NCBI GenBank assembly: GCA_945901835.1
Contig: CAMDMH010000091.1
Coordinates: 1 to 8,891, forward strand
Source: Devosia equisanguinis
GTDB taxonomy: Bacteria; Pseudomonadota; Alphaproteobacteria; Rhizobiales; Hyphomicrobiaceae
Direction: 5' to 3'
Length of the DNA: 8,891 bases
Part shown: one piece after another, positions 1-6,083 of the stretch
How the letters are laid out: each line of letters starts with the position of its first letter
Numbering within the stretch: the stretch's first letter is position 1
The notes under the pieces: generated by a model
The model's database searches: none
What the model saw: the letters and a program-made list of their open reading frames with translations, nothing else
Told to the model about the DNA's origin: nothing
Made by a program: the position numbers and the translations under genes

Positions 1-503
1 ACTTCGACGGCGACGAACTCGTCGATTGGGTCACCGAAGGCGGCCTGCCGAAAGATCCAGCGCGCTACGGCGCGACGCGCAAGGCGCTGAGCGTGGCGGC
101 CTCACTCGAGGAAGAGGAACGCCTGAAAAGCCGCGTCAACTACGGCGGCGAAGGATACGCCGGCCCTCAGAACGCGGCCGGCGCCGGCACACAGCGCTTC
201 CACCAACACTTCGGCCTCGTCGTCGCCTCCTGCACCGGCGGCGACCTTCGACCGACCGCCAAGGGCGTCCACGTCTACGCCGACGCGGAGCGCCGCTTCG
301 AGGCTCTCGCCACGCCGCAGATCTACCGCGACGAAGTCATCGACGAACTCTACGACGCCATCGTCCATGGCGCGCTCGTCATTCACAGCGGCGAATGGGG
401 CTTGGCGACGATGGAAGTCTGCCTCGCGATGCTGGCCTCCCATACCGAAAGCCGTGAAATGTCCCTGAAGCACCAGATCGCACTCGAAGGGACATCAGCA
501 TGA
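1..503 (+). CDS. Gfo/Idh/MocA-family oxidoreductase, C-terminal part (5' end outside window)
   Basis: The reading frame is open from base 3 at the left edge to a TGA at 501-503, giving 166 visible residues of a longer protein. The visible part matches the C-terminal alpha/beta domain of NAD(P)-dependent Gfo/Idh/MocA dehydrogenases. It has a beta-strand-rich section with FGLVVASC and KGVHVYAD, then a final helix pair with the family-like pattern AIVHG...GEWGLATMEVCLAML. The N-terminal Rossmann domain, which would carry the cofactor motif and the catalytic Lys, lies before the window, so substrate and cofactor cannot be read. An internal GTG at 93 could open a shorter frame, but continuous homology-like sequence upstream of it argues against that start. 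The stop overlaps the next gene's ATG by 4 bases, so the two are almost certainly co-transcribed. Family assignment is fairly sure; the reaction (probably oxidation of a sugar or cyclic-acid hydroxyl group) is inference. Confidence 0.8.
   Translation, partial: FDGDELVDWVTEGGLPKDPARYGATRKALSVAASLEEEERLKSRVNYGGEGYAGPQNAAGAGTQRFHQHFGLVVASCTGGDLRPTAKGVHVYADAERRFEALATPQIYRDEVIDELYDAIVHGALVIHSGEWGLATMEVCLAMLASHTESREMSLKHQIALEGTSA
487..492 (+). promoter_or_regulatory. Ribosome binding site of the MarR-family gene
   Basis: AAGGGA lies 7 bases before the ATG at 500, inside the last codons of the upstream oxidoreductase gene. It supports the 4-base overlapping start of the regulator. Confidence 0.6.
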
Positions 504-1123
504 GCCCCAAGCCGAAGCACGTCGGCGGCGCGCTTGAGCCCACCGAACCGATCGAAGCTGCCGACGAAGGCACTCGTGCCATTCTCCGTCACTGGCGCGA
601 GGCCGTACCCGATGACCGCCTAGCCCACTTGGTGAAAGATGCGATGCGCGGCCTGATGCGCGCCTTGCAGATGCGCCAGGCGATGCATTCCGTCTCGTTC
701 GGCCACTGGTCGTTCCTGCGCATCCTCTGGGAAGCCGACGGCCTCACCCAGCGCGAACTCTCCGAACGCGCCGGCCTGCAGGAACCCACGACCTACGCCG
801 CGCTGAAAGCGATGGAGAAGCTCGGCCTCGTCACGCGCAAACAACTCCCCGACAGCCGAAAGAAAGTCTATGTCTTCCTCACGCCGAAAGGCCGCGCACT
901 ACGTCCAAAGCTCGTGCCGCTCGCCGAGGAAGTGAACAAGGTCGCCCTCGCCGGCATCTCGCAGGAGGACATCGCCATCACCCGCCGCACGCTCCTCGTC
1001 ATGATCGAAAACCTTGCCCGCGACGAAGCCGATCAGACCCGCATGGATCATCGCATTCCCTCGACGCGTGAGCTGGCGCGTTTGGTTGCGGAAGCGGAAG
1101 AAACGCCTGCCGCCGGCAAATAG
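500..1123 (+). CDS. MarR-family transcriptional regulator
   Basis: A 207-residue protein with a winged helix-turn-helix of MarR type at about residues 68-131. The order is LTQRELSERAG (helix 2), EPTTYAALKAMEKLGLV (recognition helix) and a wing with the typical D-S-R-K-K stretch (residues 118-122) ending in LTPKG. Helices on both sides (about 40-66 and 135-175) would form the usual dimer interface. It carries about 40 polar residues at the N-terminus and about 25 at the C-terminus beyond a minimal MarR fold, so it is longer than the common 140-160 residues. Known MarR proteins bind palindromic operators as dimers and often release DNA on binding aromatic or phenolic ligands. The ATG overlaps the TGA of the oxidoreductase gene and the eutA-like gene follows after 38 bases, so it probably controls this catabolic operon. 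The ligand and operator cannot be read here. Confidence 0.9.
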   Translation: MSPKPKHVGGALEPTEPIEAADEGTRAILRHWREAVPDDRLAHLVKDAMRGLMRALQMRQAMHSVSFGHWSFLRILWEADGLTQRELSERAGLQEPTTYAALKAMEKLGLVTRKQLPDSRKKVYVFLTPKGRALRPKLVPLAEEVNKVALAGISQEDIAITRRTLLVMIENLARDEADQTRMDHRIPSTRELARLVAEAEETPAAGK

Positions 1124-1153
1124 TCACACGCCCAAACACCCCTTCTCCGGAAC

Positions 1154-1157
1154 AGGA
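1154..1157 (+). promoter_or_regulatory. Ribosome binding site of the eutA-like gene (start ambiguous)
   Basis: AGGA lies 4 bases before the ATG at 1162 and 13 bases before a second in-frame ATG at 1171. Neither distance is ideal. The first ATG is preferred because 13 bases is too far, but a start at 1171, three codons shorter, remains possible. Confidence 0.45.
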
Positions 1158-1161
1158 CGAG

Positions 1162-2667
1162 ATGCACGACATGGAATTCGACCACGAGCACGGCGGGCTC
1201 ACCGACGAGGAAAAGGCCGAGATCGCGCGCTATATATGGGCGCAGGAGACGGTCGAGCTGAAAACCGTCGGCATCGACATCGGCTCCTCGACCTCGCACC
1301 TCCTGTTCGCCAAGGTCGTTCTGCAACGTCAGACGCAAGGCTTGTCGAGCCGCTTCGTCGTCATCGACCGCCAGGTGATCTGGCGCTCCGACGTGATGCT
1401 CACGCCCTTCCTCCGCGACGACACCATCGACGCAGCCGCCCTCGGCCGCTTCATCGCCGGCGCCTACACCAAGGCGGGCCTCGCGAAGTCGGACGTCGAC
1501 AGCGGCGCCGTGATCCTCACCGGCGAGGCGATCAAGCGCCGGAACGCCCGCGCAATCGACGAGTTGTTCGCCGAGGAAGCCGGCAAGTTCGTCTGCGCCA
1601 CCGCCGGCCACAAGCTCGAATGCCTTCTGGCAGCCCACGGCTCCGGCGCAGTCCAGCTCTCCAAGGACCGCGATGCATGCGTCCTCCACGTCGACATCGG
1701 CGGCGGCACGACCAAGCTCGCGCTGATCGACAAGGGCATCGTGCTCGGCGTCGCCGCCTTCGCCGTCGGTGGCCGCTGCATCGCGACGGACGCGAGCGGC
1801 AGCTACACCCGCGTGGACGATTCAGCCGTCGCCGTCGCCAGCGAACTCGACATCGAAACCACGCCCGGCAACCTGGCAAAACCCGACGTCCGCCAGAAGA
1901 TCGCCGCACGTCTCGCCAGGATCGCCGCCGACTACATCCTCGACGCCCCCCGCGATCCCCTGGGCGCAAGCTTCCTCCTCACCGAGCCCCTCGCCCGCCC
2001 GGTTCAACCGGCGTTGCTCACCTTCTCCGGCGGCGTTTCGGAGTACATCTTCGGTCGCGAGACCAGCGAATTCGGCGACATCGCGCGCCCTCTGGCGAAC
2101 GAGTTGACGAAGCTCCTGACCGAACGCAAAGCGCCGACCTCCGTCGATCCCGGACAAGGCATCCGCGCAACCGTGATCGGCGCGTCGCAGTTCACGGTGC
2201 AGGTGAGCGGCAAGACCGTCTTTCTGCCATCCCCCGAAATACTTCCTGTCCACAACGTCCCCGTGGTGCAGGTCGCCCTAGATCTCCCCGAGGTAATCGA
2301 CGTCGAAGCGACAGCCACCAAGCTCCGCGCCGGCATGTCCAAGATGGACCTCGATCCATCCGCCCGCCTCGCCTTCGGCTTCACCTGGGAAGGCGATCCG
2401 GAATTCTCGCGCCTCGATGCAATGGGTCGCGCCATCCTCGCAGCACTCGGCGACGGCGCCACCTCGGACAACCTCCTGCTGCTCATGATCGACGGCGACG
2501 TCGGCAAAACGCTCGGCCGCCTCCTGCAGTACGAACTCGACCTGAAGCGCCCGCTGATCTCGATCGACGGCGTTCAATTGAAGGAACTCGATTTCGTCGA
2601 TATCGGCGAACTCCTGACACCTCCCGGCGTCGTCCCCGTCGTCATCAAGTCACTGCTTTTCAGCTGA
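1162..2667 (+). CDS. eutA: EutA-family reactivating factor (ASKHA-fold ATPase)
   Basis: A 501-residue protein with the features of EutA, the ATP-dependent chaperone that removes damaged cobalamin from ethanolamine ammonia-lyase so that fresh cofactor can bind. ASKHA nucleotide-binding motifs are in order: phosphate-1 VGIDIGSSTSHLLF (36-49), phosphate-2 VDIGGGTTKLALI (177-189) and adenosine motif FSGGVSEYIFG (288-298). Other EutA-like stretches are ILTGEAIKRRNAR (118-130), RATVIGAS (335-342) and the C-terminal VDIGELLTPPGVVPVVIKSL. Enterobacterial EutA is about 467 residues; this protein adds a charged N-terminal extension of about 30 residues with D-H-E-H. It follows the MarR gene by 38 bases and precedes a cupin gene. 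No EutB/EutC is in the window, so the client could be a lyase encoded elsewhere or another cobalamin enzyme. Family membership is near certain; the role in this locus is open. Confidence 0.92.
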   Translation: MHDMEFDHEHGGLTDEEKAEIARYIWAQETVELKTVGIDIGSSTSHLLFAKVVLQRQTQGLSSRFVVIDRQVIWRSDVMLTPFLRDDTIDAAALGRFIAGAYTKAGLAKSDVDSGAVILTGEAIKRRNARAIDELFAEEAGKFVCATAGHKLECLLAAHGSGAVQLSKDRDACVLHVDIGGGTTKLALIDKGIVLGVAAFAVGGRCIATDASGSYTRVDDSAVAVASELDIETTPGNLAKPDVRQKIAARLARIAADYILDAPRDPLGASFLLTEPLARPVQPALLTFSGGVSEYIFGRETSEFGDIARPLANELTKLLTERKAPTSVDPGQGIRATVIGASQFTVQVSGKTVFLPSPEILPVHNVPVVQVALDLPEVIDVEATATKLRAGMSKMDLDPSARLAFGFTWEGDPEFSRLDAMGRAILAALGDGATSDNLLLLMIDGDVGKTLGRLLQYELDLKRPLISIDGVQLKELDFVDIGELLTPPGVVPVVIKSLLFS

Positions 2668-2699
2668 CGCCGATCTGCTAAAACAGCGTTTCATTCACT

Positions 2700-2798
2700 C
2701 GTAGGCTGGGTCAAGGCCGCACTCTTATGCGGCCGCGACCCAGCATATCGAAACTGTCCTAGACTTGCTGGGTCGCGCTTCGCTTGACCCAGCCTACG
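2700..2798. repeat. REPIN-like double palindrome between eutA and the cupin gene
   Basis: Nested inverted repeats fill most of the 155-base gap. The outer arms CGTAGGCTGGGTCAAG (2700-2715) and CTTGACCCAGCCTACG (2783-2798) match over 16 bases. The inner arms CGCGACCCAGCA (2734-2745) and TGCTGGGTCGCG (2766-2777) match over 12 bases. Each half also folds alone. The left half pairs GCTGGGTC (2705-2712) with GACCCAGC (2737-2744) and has an inner GGCCGCA/TGCGGCC stem (2715-2721/2728-2734). The right half pairs the same octamers (2767-2774/2786-2793) with a GCG-CTT-CGC tip. Two inverted REP-like hairpins around a spacer is the layout of a REPIN. It ends 9 bases before the cupin ribosome binding site and has no T-run, so it is more likely a mobile intergenic repeat or mRNA-stability element than a terminator. 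Confidence 0.8.
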
Positions 2799-2807
2799 GC
2801 ACATCAA

Positions 2808-2814
2808 GAGGGAG
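2808..2814 (+). promoter_or_regulatory. Ribosome binding site that fixes the cupin start
   Basis: GAGGGAG lies 8 bases before the ATG at 2823. It decides against the longer frame opening at TTG 2784, which would begin inside the right arm of the palindrome. Confidence 0.75.
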
Positions 2815-2822
2815 ACCCATCC

Positions 2823-3953
2823 ATGTCAGCAAACCCCACCGCCCGCTATGGCTTGGACCCCTATATCGACTGGATCGCCAAGGAAGGCCTGCTCGTCGTC
2901 GAGGACTACGGCATCGACCTGTTCAAGGTCGAGACCAAGCACTGGGCCCGCGTCGACGCCAAGGCCGCCGCCGTGCATCTCAAGGGCCGCGGCGACTTCG
3001 CCAACATGTTTCTCTTCGAACTGGCGCCGGGCAAATCGACCTCGCCGCAGCGCCACCTCTACGAAGAGGTGATCTACGTTCTCGAAGGCACTGGCTCGAC
3101 GCAGATCGAATTGGCCGACGGAACCAAGCGCGGCTTCGAGTGGGGCCCCAAGAGCCTGTTCGCGATCCCACTCAACGCCAAGCACCGCCACTTCAACGGC
3201 TCGGGCCGCGAACGCGCCCTGATGGTCTCCACGACCGACCTGCCGATGGCGATGAACCTGTTCCATAACGAACGCTTCATCTTCGACAACCCGTTCGATT
3301 TCGAGGACCGCACCGGCAAGGAATCCTACTACTCCGGCGAAGGCGATCTCATCACCGTGAAGCCCGGCAACCACATGTGGGAGACGAACTTCGTCCCCGA
3401 CCTCTCGGCCATCGAGTTGAAAACGTGGGGCGACCGCGGCGCCGGCGGCACCAACATCATGTTCGTGCTGGCCGACGGCTCGATGCACGCGCACATTTCC
3501 GAAATGCCGGTCGGCACCTACAAGAAGGGCCATCGTCACGGCCCAAGCTTCCATGTCATGTGCGTGCAGGGCCAGGGCTTCTCGCTGCTATGGTATGACA
3601 ACCAGCAGGACTTCCTGCGCATCGACTGGGGCCACGGCGTCGTCTTCCCGCCGGCCGATCGCCAGTTCCACCAGCACTTCAACACCGGCCCCACGCCTGC
3701 GCGTTATCTCGCGACGGCCGTCGGCGGCCTGCGCTACCCGATGATGGAAGCGCAGCGCCGCTCGCTCATCGGCATGAAGCCGGGCGAGAAGGGCGCAGTC
3801 TCGACCAGCATCAAGGAAGGCGGCGACCAGATCGAATACGAGGATCAGGATCCCCGCATCCACCGCATGTGGCTCGCCGCCATGAAGAAGAACGGCGCCC
3901 CCCCGAAAATGGACAAGTGGGTGCCGACCCCGCAGGACTGGGCTGCCGAGTAA
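2823..3953 (+). CDS. Two-domain (bicupin) protein, possible partner of EutA
   Basis: A 376-residue soluble protein with two cupin barrels. In domain 1 (about 50-140), motif 1 runs from PGKSTSPQRH to YVLEG with metal-ligand candidates His78 and Glu82; the usual first His is Gln76. Motif 2 offers His121, His123 and Asn125. In domain 2 (about 205-305), motif 1 has the H-R-H pair His237/His239, but the usual Glu position holds Phe243 beside His244. Its motif 2 ends in H-Q-H-F-N (His283 to Asn287). Length and two-barrel layout resemble gentisate dioxygenase-type bicupins, but no specific reaction can be assigned. From memory, some rhizobial cupins next to eutA have been named 'ethanolamine ammonia lyase-activating protein'; that name is unverified. 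It follows eutA on the same strand, separated by a REPIN-like palindrome, and converges on the binding-protein gene. No signal peptide or membrane segment is visible. Confidence 0.85.
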   Translation: MSANPTARYGLDPYIDWIAKEGLLVVEDYGIDLFKVETKHWARVDAKAAAVHLKGRGDFANMFLFELAPGKSTSPQRHLYEEVIYVLEGTGSTQIELADGTKRGFEWGPKSLFAIPLNAKHRHFNGSGRERALMVSTTDLPMAMNLFHNERFIFDNPFDFEDRTGKESYYSGEGDLITVKPGNHMWETNFVPDLSAIELKTWGDRGAGGTNIMFVLADGSMHAHISEMPVGTYKKGHRHGPSFHVMCVQGQGFSLLWYDNQQDFLRIDWGHGVVFPPADRQFHQHFNTGPTPARYLATAVGGLRYPMMEAQRRSLIGMKPGEKGAVSTSIKEGGDQIEYEDQDPRIHRMWLAAMKKNGAPPKMDKWVPTPQDWAAE

Positions 3954-3970
3954 CGCACTGTCCCTGCCCT

Positions 3971-4044
3971 AGGGTGCGGTAAGCAAAGCGCACCGCACCG
4001 AATTTTTCAAAGCCGGTGCGGTACGCGCGATGCGTGCCGCACCT
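3971..4044. repeat. Pair of REP-like hairpins between convergent genes, possible two-way terminator
   Basis: Hairpin 1 pairs GGTGCGGT (3973-3980) with ACCGCACC (3992-3999). Hairpin 2 pairs GGTGCGGTACGC (4015-4026) with GCGTGCCGCACC (4032-4043) through one T/G mismatch and a 5-base loop. The outer halves AGGGTGCGGT and the complement of 4035-4044 (AGGTGCGGCA) are variants of one unit, again two inverted REP-like elements. GAATTTTTC follows hairpin 1 directly, so on the + strand it looks like a Rho-independent terminator for the cupin gene. The right end overlaps the stop codon of the minus-strand binding-protein gene. Confidence 0.7.
3973..4006 (+). terminator. Possible Rho-independent terminator of the cupin operon
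   Basis: A GC-rich stem (3973-3980/3992-3999) is followed by GAATTTTT, about 20 bases after the cupin stop codon. The U-run is short and starts two bases after the stem, so strength is uncertain. The sequence is also part of the REP-like pair. Confidence 0.5.
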
Positions 4045-5032
4045 ACTTCCCAACCGCCTTCTGATAATAACTCGTATCGATGTACCGCGCCGCCTCGCCC
4101 ACTTTTGAACCCGCCTGCTTCCTGAGCGCCAGTACCGTGTCGATCCCCTTGAGATTGAGCGCGCCTCTGCGGTTCATGCCGCCCGGTGACAACAGCCCGT
4201 CGTAGATGATCCCGGCCGTCGCCTCGTCGAGCCCCTTCACGCGAGCGCGCAGCACCTCGACCGCGCCTTTGCGGTTCGCGACCAGCCACTCCGTCGCCGC
4301 CACCGTCGCCCGGACATAGCCCAGCACCGTCGCCTCGTTCGCGACAGCCCAACTCCGGCGCACCGCATACGCGCTACCCTGATAAGCCCCGATCTCGACC
4401 GCCGCATCGCCGAGAATCCGAAATCCAGCAGCCTTCATGAGTTGATCGTCCGGTGACGAAATCGCAGCGATCACAGCCGTGCCGTCCTTGAGCGCCTTCA
4501 CCCGCGCGCCCGTGCCGCCGACCTGCAGGATCTGATAGTCCTTGTCCTGCACCATGTCGGTCTTGCGGCGGATGATCTCGTACATCATCGTCGCGTAGCC
4601 CGACTTCGGACTGTCGACCGCCAGCGCCTTGCCTTTGATGTCGGCATACGAGTTGATCTCCGGCCGCACGACCACGCTGTTGAAGCCGCTGTGTGCGCCC
4701 ATGATCGCAACGATATCGAACCCCGGTAAATTGTCCCGTCCTTCGCCTTCGGTGTAGGCGACGATGTTGTCGAACGACGTCGTTGCAAACTGATATTTGC
4801 CCGCCATCATGTCCGCGATCTGCTCGCGCGAGCCGGGCGTGACATCCAGCGTCACCTTGAGGTTCTCCTTCTCGAAGAACCCCTTCTCCATCGCGATCCA
4901 CGTGACGAGGTTATTGGCCCCGCCGAATCCGATCATCCGAACGTCGACCTGCGCCATTGCGGTCGTGGTCGCGGCGAACAATGCGACGAGTCCAACACCG
5001 AACCCGGCCCAGCCGCGTGCGAATACTCTCAT
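4043..5032 (-). CDS. Periplasmic ABC-type substrate-binding protein, NMT1/SsuA-like
   Basis: From the ATG at 5032 this is a 329-residue protein with a signal peptide: MRVFARGW, a hydrophobic stretch, then AMA-Q, with probable cleavage after residue 27. The mature protein is a type 2 periplasmic binding fold of the NMT1/THI5/SsuA/TauA group, seen in WIAMEKGFFEKENLKVTL (45-62), an SREQIADMMAGKYQFATT stretch (68-85) and DIKGKALAVDSPKSGYATM (131-149). Relatives bind sulfonates, nitrate-like anions, pyrimidine precursors or aromatic acids; the ligand cannot be told from sequence. The 5032 start is chosen because it gives a standard signal peptide and has a purine-rich ribosome site in front; ATGs at 5059 and 5044 lie upstream. 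It follows the BcsS-like gene by 84 bases on the same strand. No permease or ATPase gene is near, so it is an orphan here. Confidence 0.88.
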   Translation of the reverse strand: MRVFARGWAGFGVGLVALFAATTTAMAQVDVRMIGFGGANNLVTWIAMEKGFFEKENLKVTLDVTPGSREQIADMMAGKYQFATTSFDNIVAYTEGEGRDNLPGFDIVAIMGAHSGFNSVVVRPEINSYADIKGKALAVDSPKSGYATMMYEIIRRKTDMVQDKDYQILQVGGTGARVKALKDGTAVIAAISSPDDQLMKAAGFRILGDAAVEIGAYQGSAYAVRRSWAVANEATVLGYVRATVAATEWLVANRKGAVEVLRARVKGLDEATAGIIYDGLLSPGGMNRRGALNLKGIDTVLALRKQAGSKVGEAARYIDTSYYQKAVGK

Positions 5033-5034
5033 CG

Positions 5035-5042
5035 TTTCCCCC
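5035..5042 (-). promoter_or_regulatory. Ribosome binding site of the substrate-binding protein gene
   Basis: Read on the minus strand, GGGGGAAA precedes the ATG at 5032; the GGGGGA core ends 4 bases before it. This favours 5032 over the upstream ATGs at 5044 and 5059. Confidence 0.55.
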
Positions 5043-5116
5043 ATGTTGTGTCCGCGCAATGGAAGACGAAAACGTCGCCGCTTCGTGTGCGCCTGCGTCC
5101 CATATGGACCAGTCTG

Positions 5117-5896
5117 TCAGAACTTCGTCATGTAGACGCGCGGCACGTAGGGGTTGCGCGGCTCGGCGATGTCCCCGGACACGCCCCCGGAAACAGACAG
5201 CTCGCCGCCGAGCCAGTCGTAGCGCGCAAAACCGCCGAGCCGGCGGTTGTCGCTCGCCTCGTTGCCGAATTGCCCGCCCTCGATCCCGAGCGACACGCCG
5301 TTGACCACACGATAGCCCACCCGCAGGCGGCTGTTGTAGCTCGCATGTGCGGTGGCATAAGCGAGATCGACCTGAGCCCAAGCCGACGGGGTGATGTTGA
5401 GCCAGCCTTCGAGTACGCCCTTGGCGCCCTTCGCGCTCGCAGCGACTGGATTGTTCGGGTCGACTTCAGAGAGAAAGTGCCCGTCGAAGGTCGCGCCGGC
5501 AAAAGCCTTGAGCGTGAGCGCACCCAACCCCATCTGATATCCAGCAAGAAGATCCGCGAACGTCGCCGTGCCGTAAATCGTCTCGGTGCGCCCGTCGAGC
5601 CAGCCGCGATAGCGATATTCTCCGTAACCGCCGGATGCCCGCAACCGCACACCGTCTTCGGCGAGTTTGCCGAACGGAGACCAGTTCACACCACTATAGG
5701 TAGACCACGAATGCCGGATGGCGTCGGCGCCAGACCACCACTCGATCGCGCCCGATACGAATGGCGTCGGCAATCCGCCGTCTGCAGCGCGCACGACATG
5801 AGAGGTCGCAATGCTCGATGAAAAAATGAAAACAACAGAGCAACACGCAGCGATGCGTCGAAAAAATGCAGCACACTGGCTGGATCGACTGAACAC
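5117..5896 (-). CDS. bcsS: BcsS-like outer-membrane protein (cellulose biosynthesis protein BcsS family)
   Basis: An exported protein of about 259 residues. The N-terminus has F-F-R-R followed by IAACCSVVFIF and VVRA-ADG, a Sec signal peptide with probable cleavage near residue 37. The mature part is rich in alternating Gly/aromatic strands (GYGEYRYRGW, LAGYQMGLGALTLKAFAGATF, RVGYRVVNGVSLGIEGGQFG, FARYDWLGGELSVSGG) and ends in Phe, as expected of an outer-membrane beta barrel. This pattern resembles the alphaproteobacterial BcsS family, which is linked to cellulose export but poorly characterised. No bcsA/B/C gene is present, so a cellulose role is inference and another small porin-like protein is the alternative. 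The start is uncertain: no in-frame ATG fits, and GTG codons at 5896, 5908 and 5950 are all possible with weak ribosome sites. 5896 is chosen for its normal signal peptide length. Confidence 0.68.
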   Translation of the reverse strand: MFSRSSQCAAFFRRIAACCSVVFIFSSSIATSHVVRAADGGLPTPFVSGAIEWWSGADAIRHSWSTYSGVNWSPFGKLAEDGVRLRASGGYGEYRYRGWLDGRTETIYGTATFADLLAGYQMGLGALTLKAFAGATFDGHFLSEVDPNNPVAASAKGAKGVLEGWLNITPSAWAQVDLAYATAHASYNSRLRVGYRVVNGVSLGIEGGQFGNEASDNRRLGGFARYDWLGGELSVSGGVSGDIAEPRNPYVPRVYMTKF

Positions 5897-6083
5897 GACG
5901 CAACTCACGAACGCAGAACCGAACGAAATCGAAATACTCGCGATGGGCACGTAATGATGAGGCTGCCGTCACCGCAGAGTCTACAAAGCCAAGGTTGCGC
6001 TGGCCGGCGTGCCGAGGTTGCAGTCCACCGACCTGCCGCGCATATCCCCCCGATCATGCTTCTCGATTGACCGGTCGCACCAC
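5897..6083. other. Divergent intergenic region between bcsS-like gene and exonuclease gene
   Basis: These 187 bases separate divergent genes and should hold promoters for both. The part near the bcsS-like start is richer in A/T than the coding DNA around it. No convincing -35/-10 pair was found on either strand. A short palindrome GACCGGTC lies at 6069-6076, just before the exonuclease start. The left end may still be coding if the bcsS-like gene starts at GTG 5908 or 5950. Confidence 0.4.

Noticed and set aside
1014..2681. A 555-residue open frame on the + strand, longer than EutA and overlapping it
   Set aside because: Its translation is dominated by Arg, Pro and His with no motif, as expected from an out-of-frame reading of GC-rich coding DNA. 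The EutA frame shows clear family motifs throughout.
2784..2822. Possible earlier TTG start of the cupin gene inside the palindrome
   Set aside because: The ribosome site at 2808-2814 is well placed for ATG 2823, and the extra residues would be encoded by the repeat arm.
2826..3554. A 242-residue minus-strand frame opposite the cupin gene
   Set aside because: Mirror reading of the GC-rich cupin frame; no motif, start context or separate promoter seen.
2700..4044. CRISPR-like array or composite transposon bounded by the two palindromes
   Set aside because: The two repeats differ in sequence, there are no regular short spacers, no transposase and no target duplications; they are better explained as separate REP-like elements.
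5048..5821. A 257-residue + strand frame opposite the bcsS-like gene
   Set aside because: The minus-strand frame has a signal peptide, beta-barrel pattern and terminal Phe; the + strand frame shows no recognisable feature and runs into the binding-protein gene start region.
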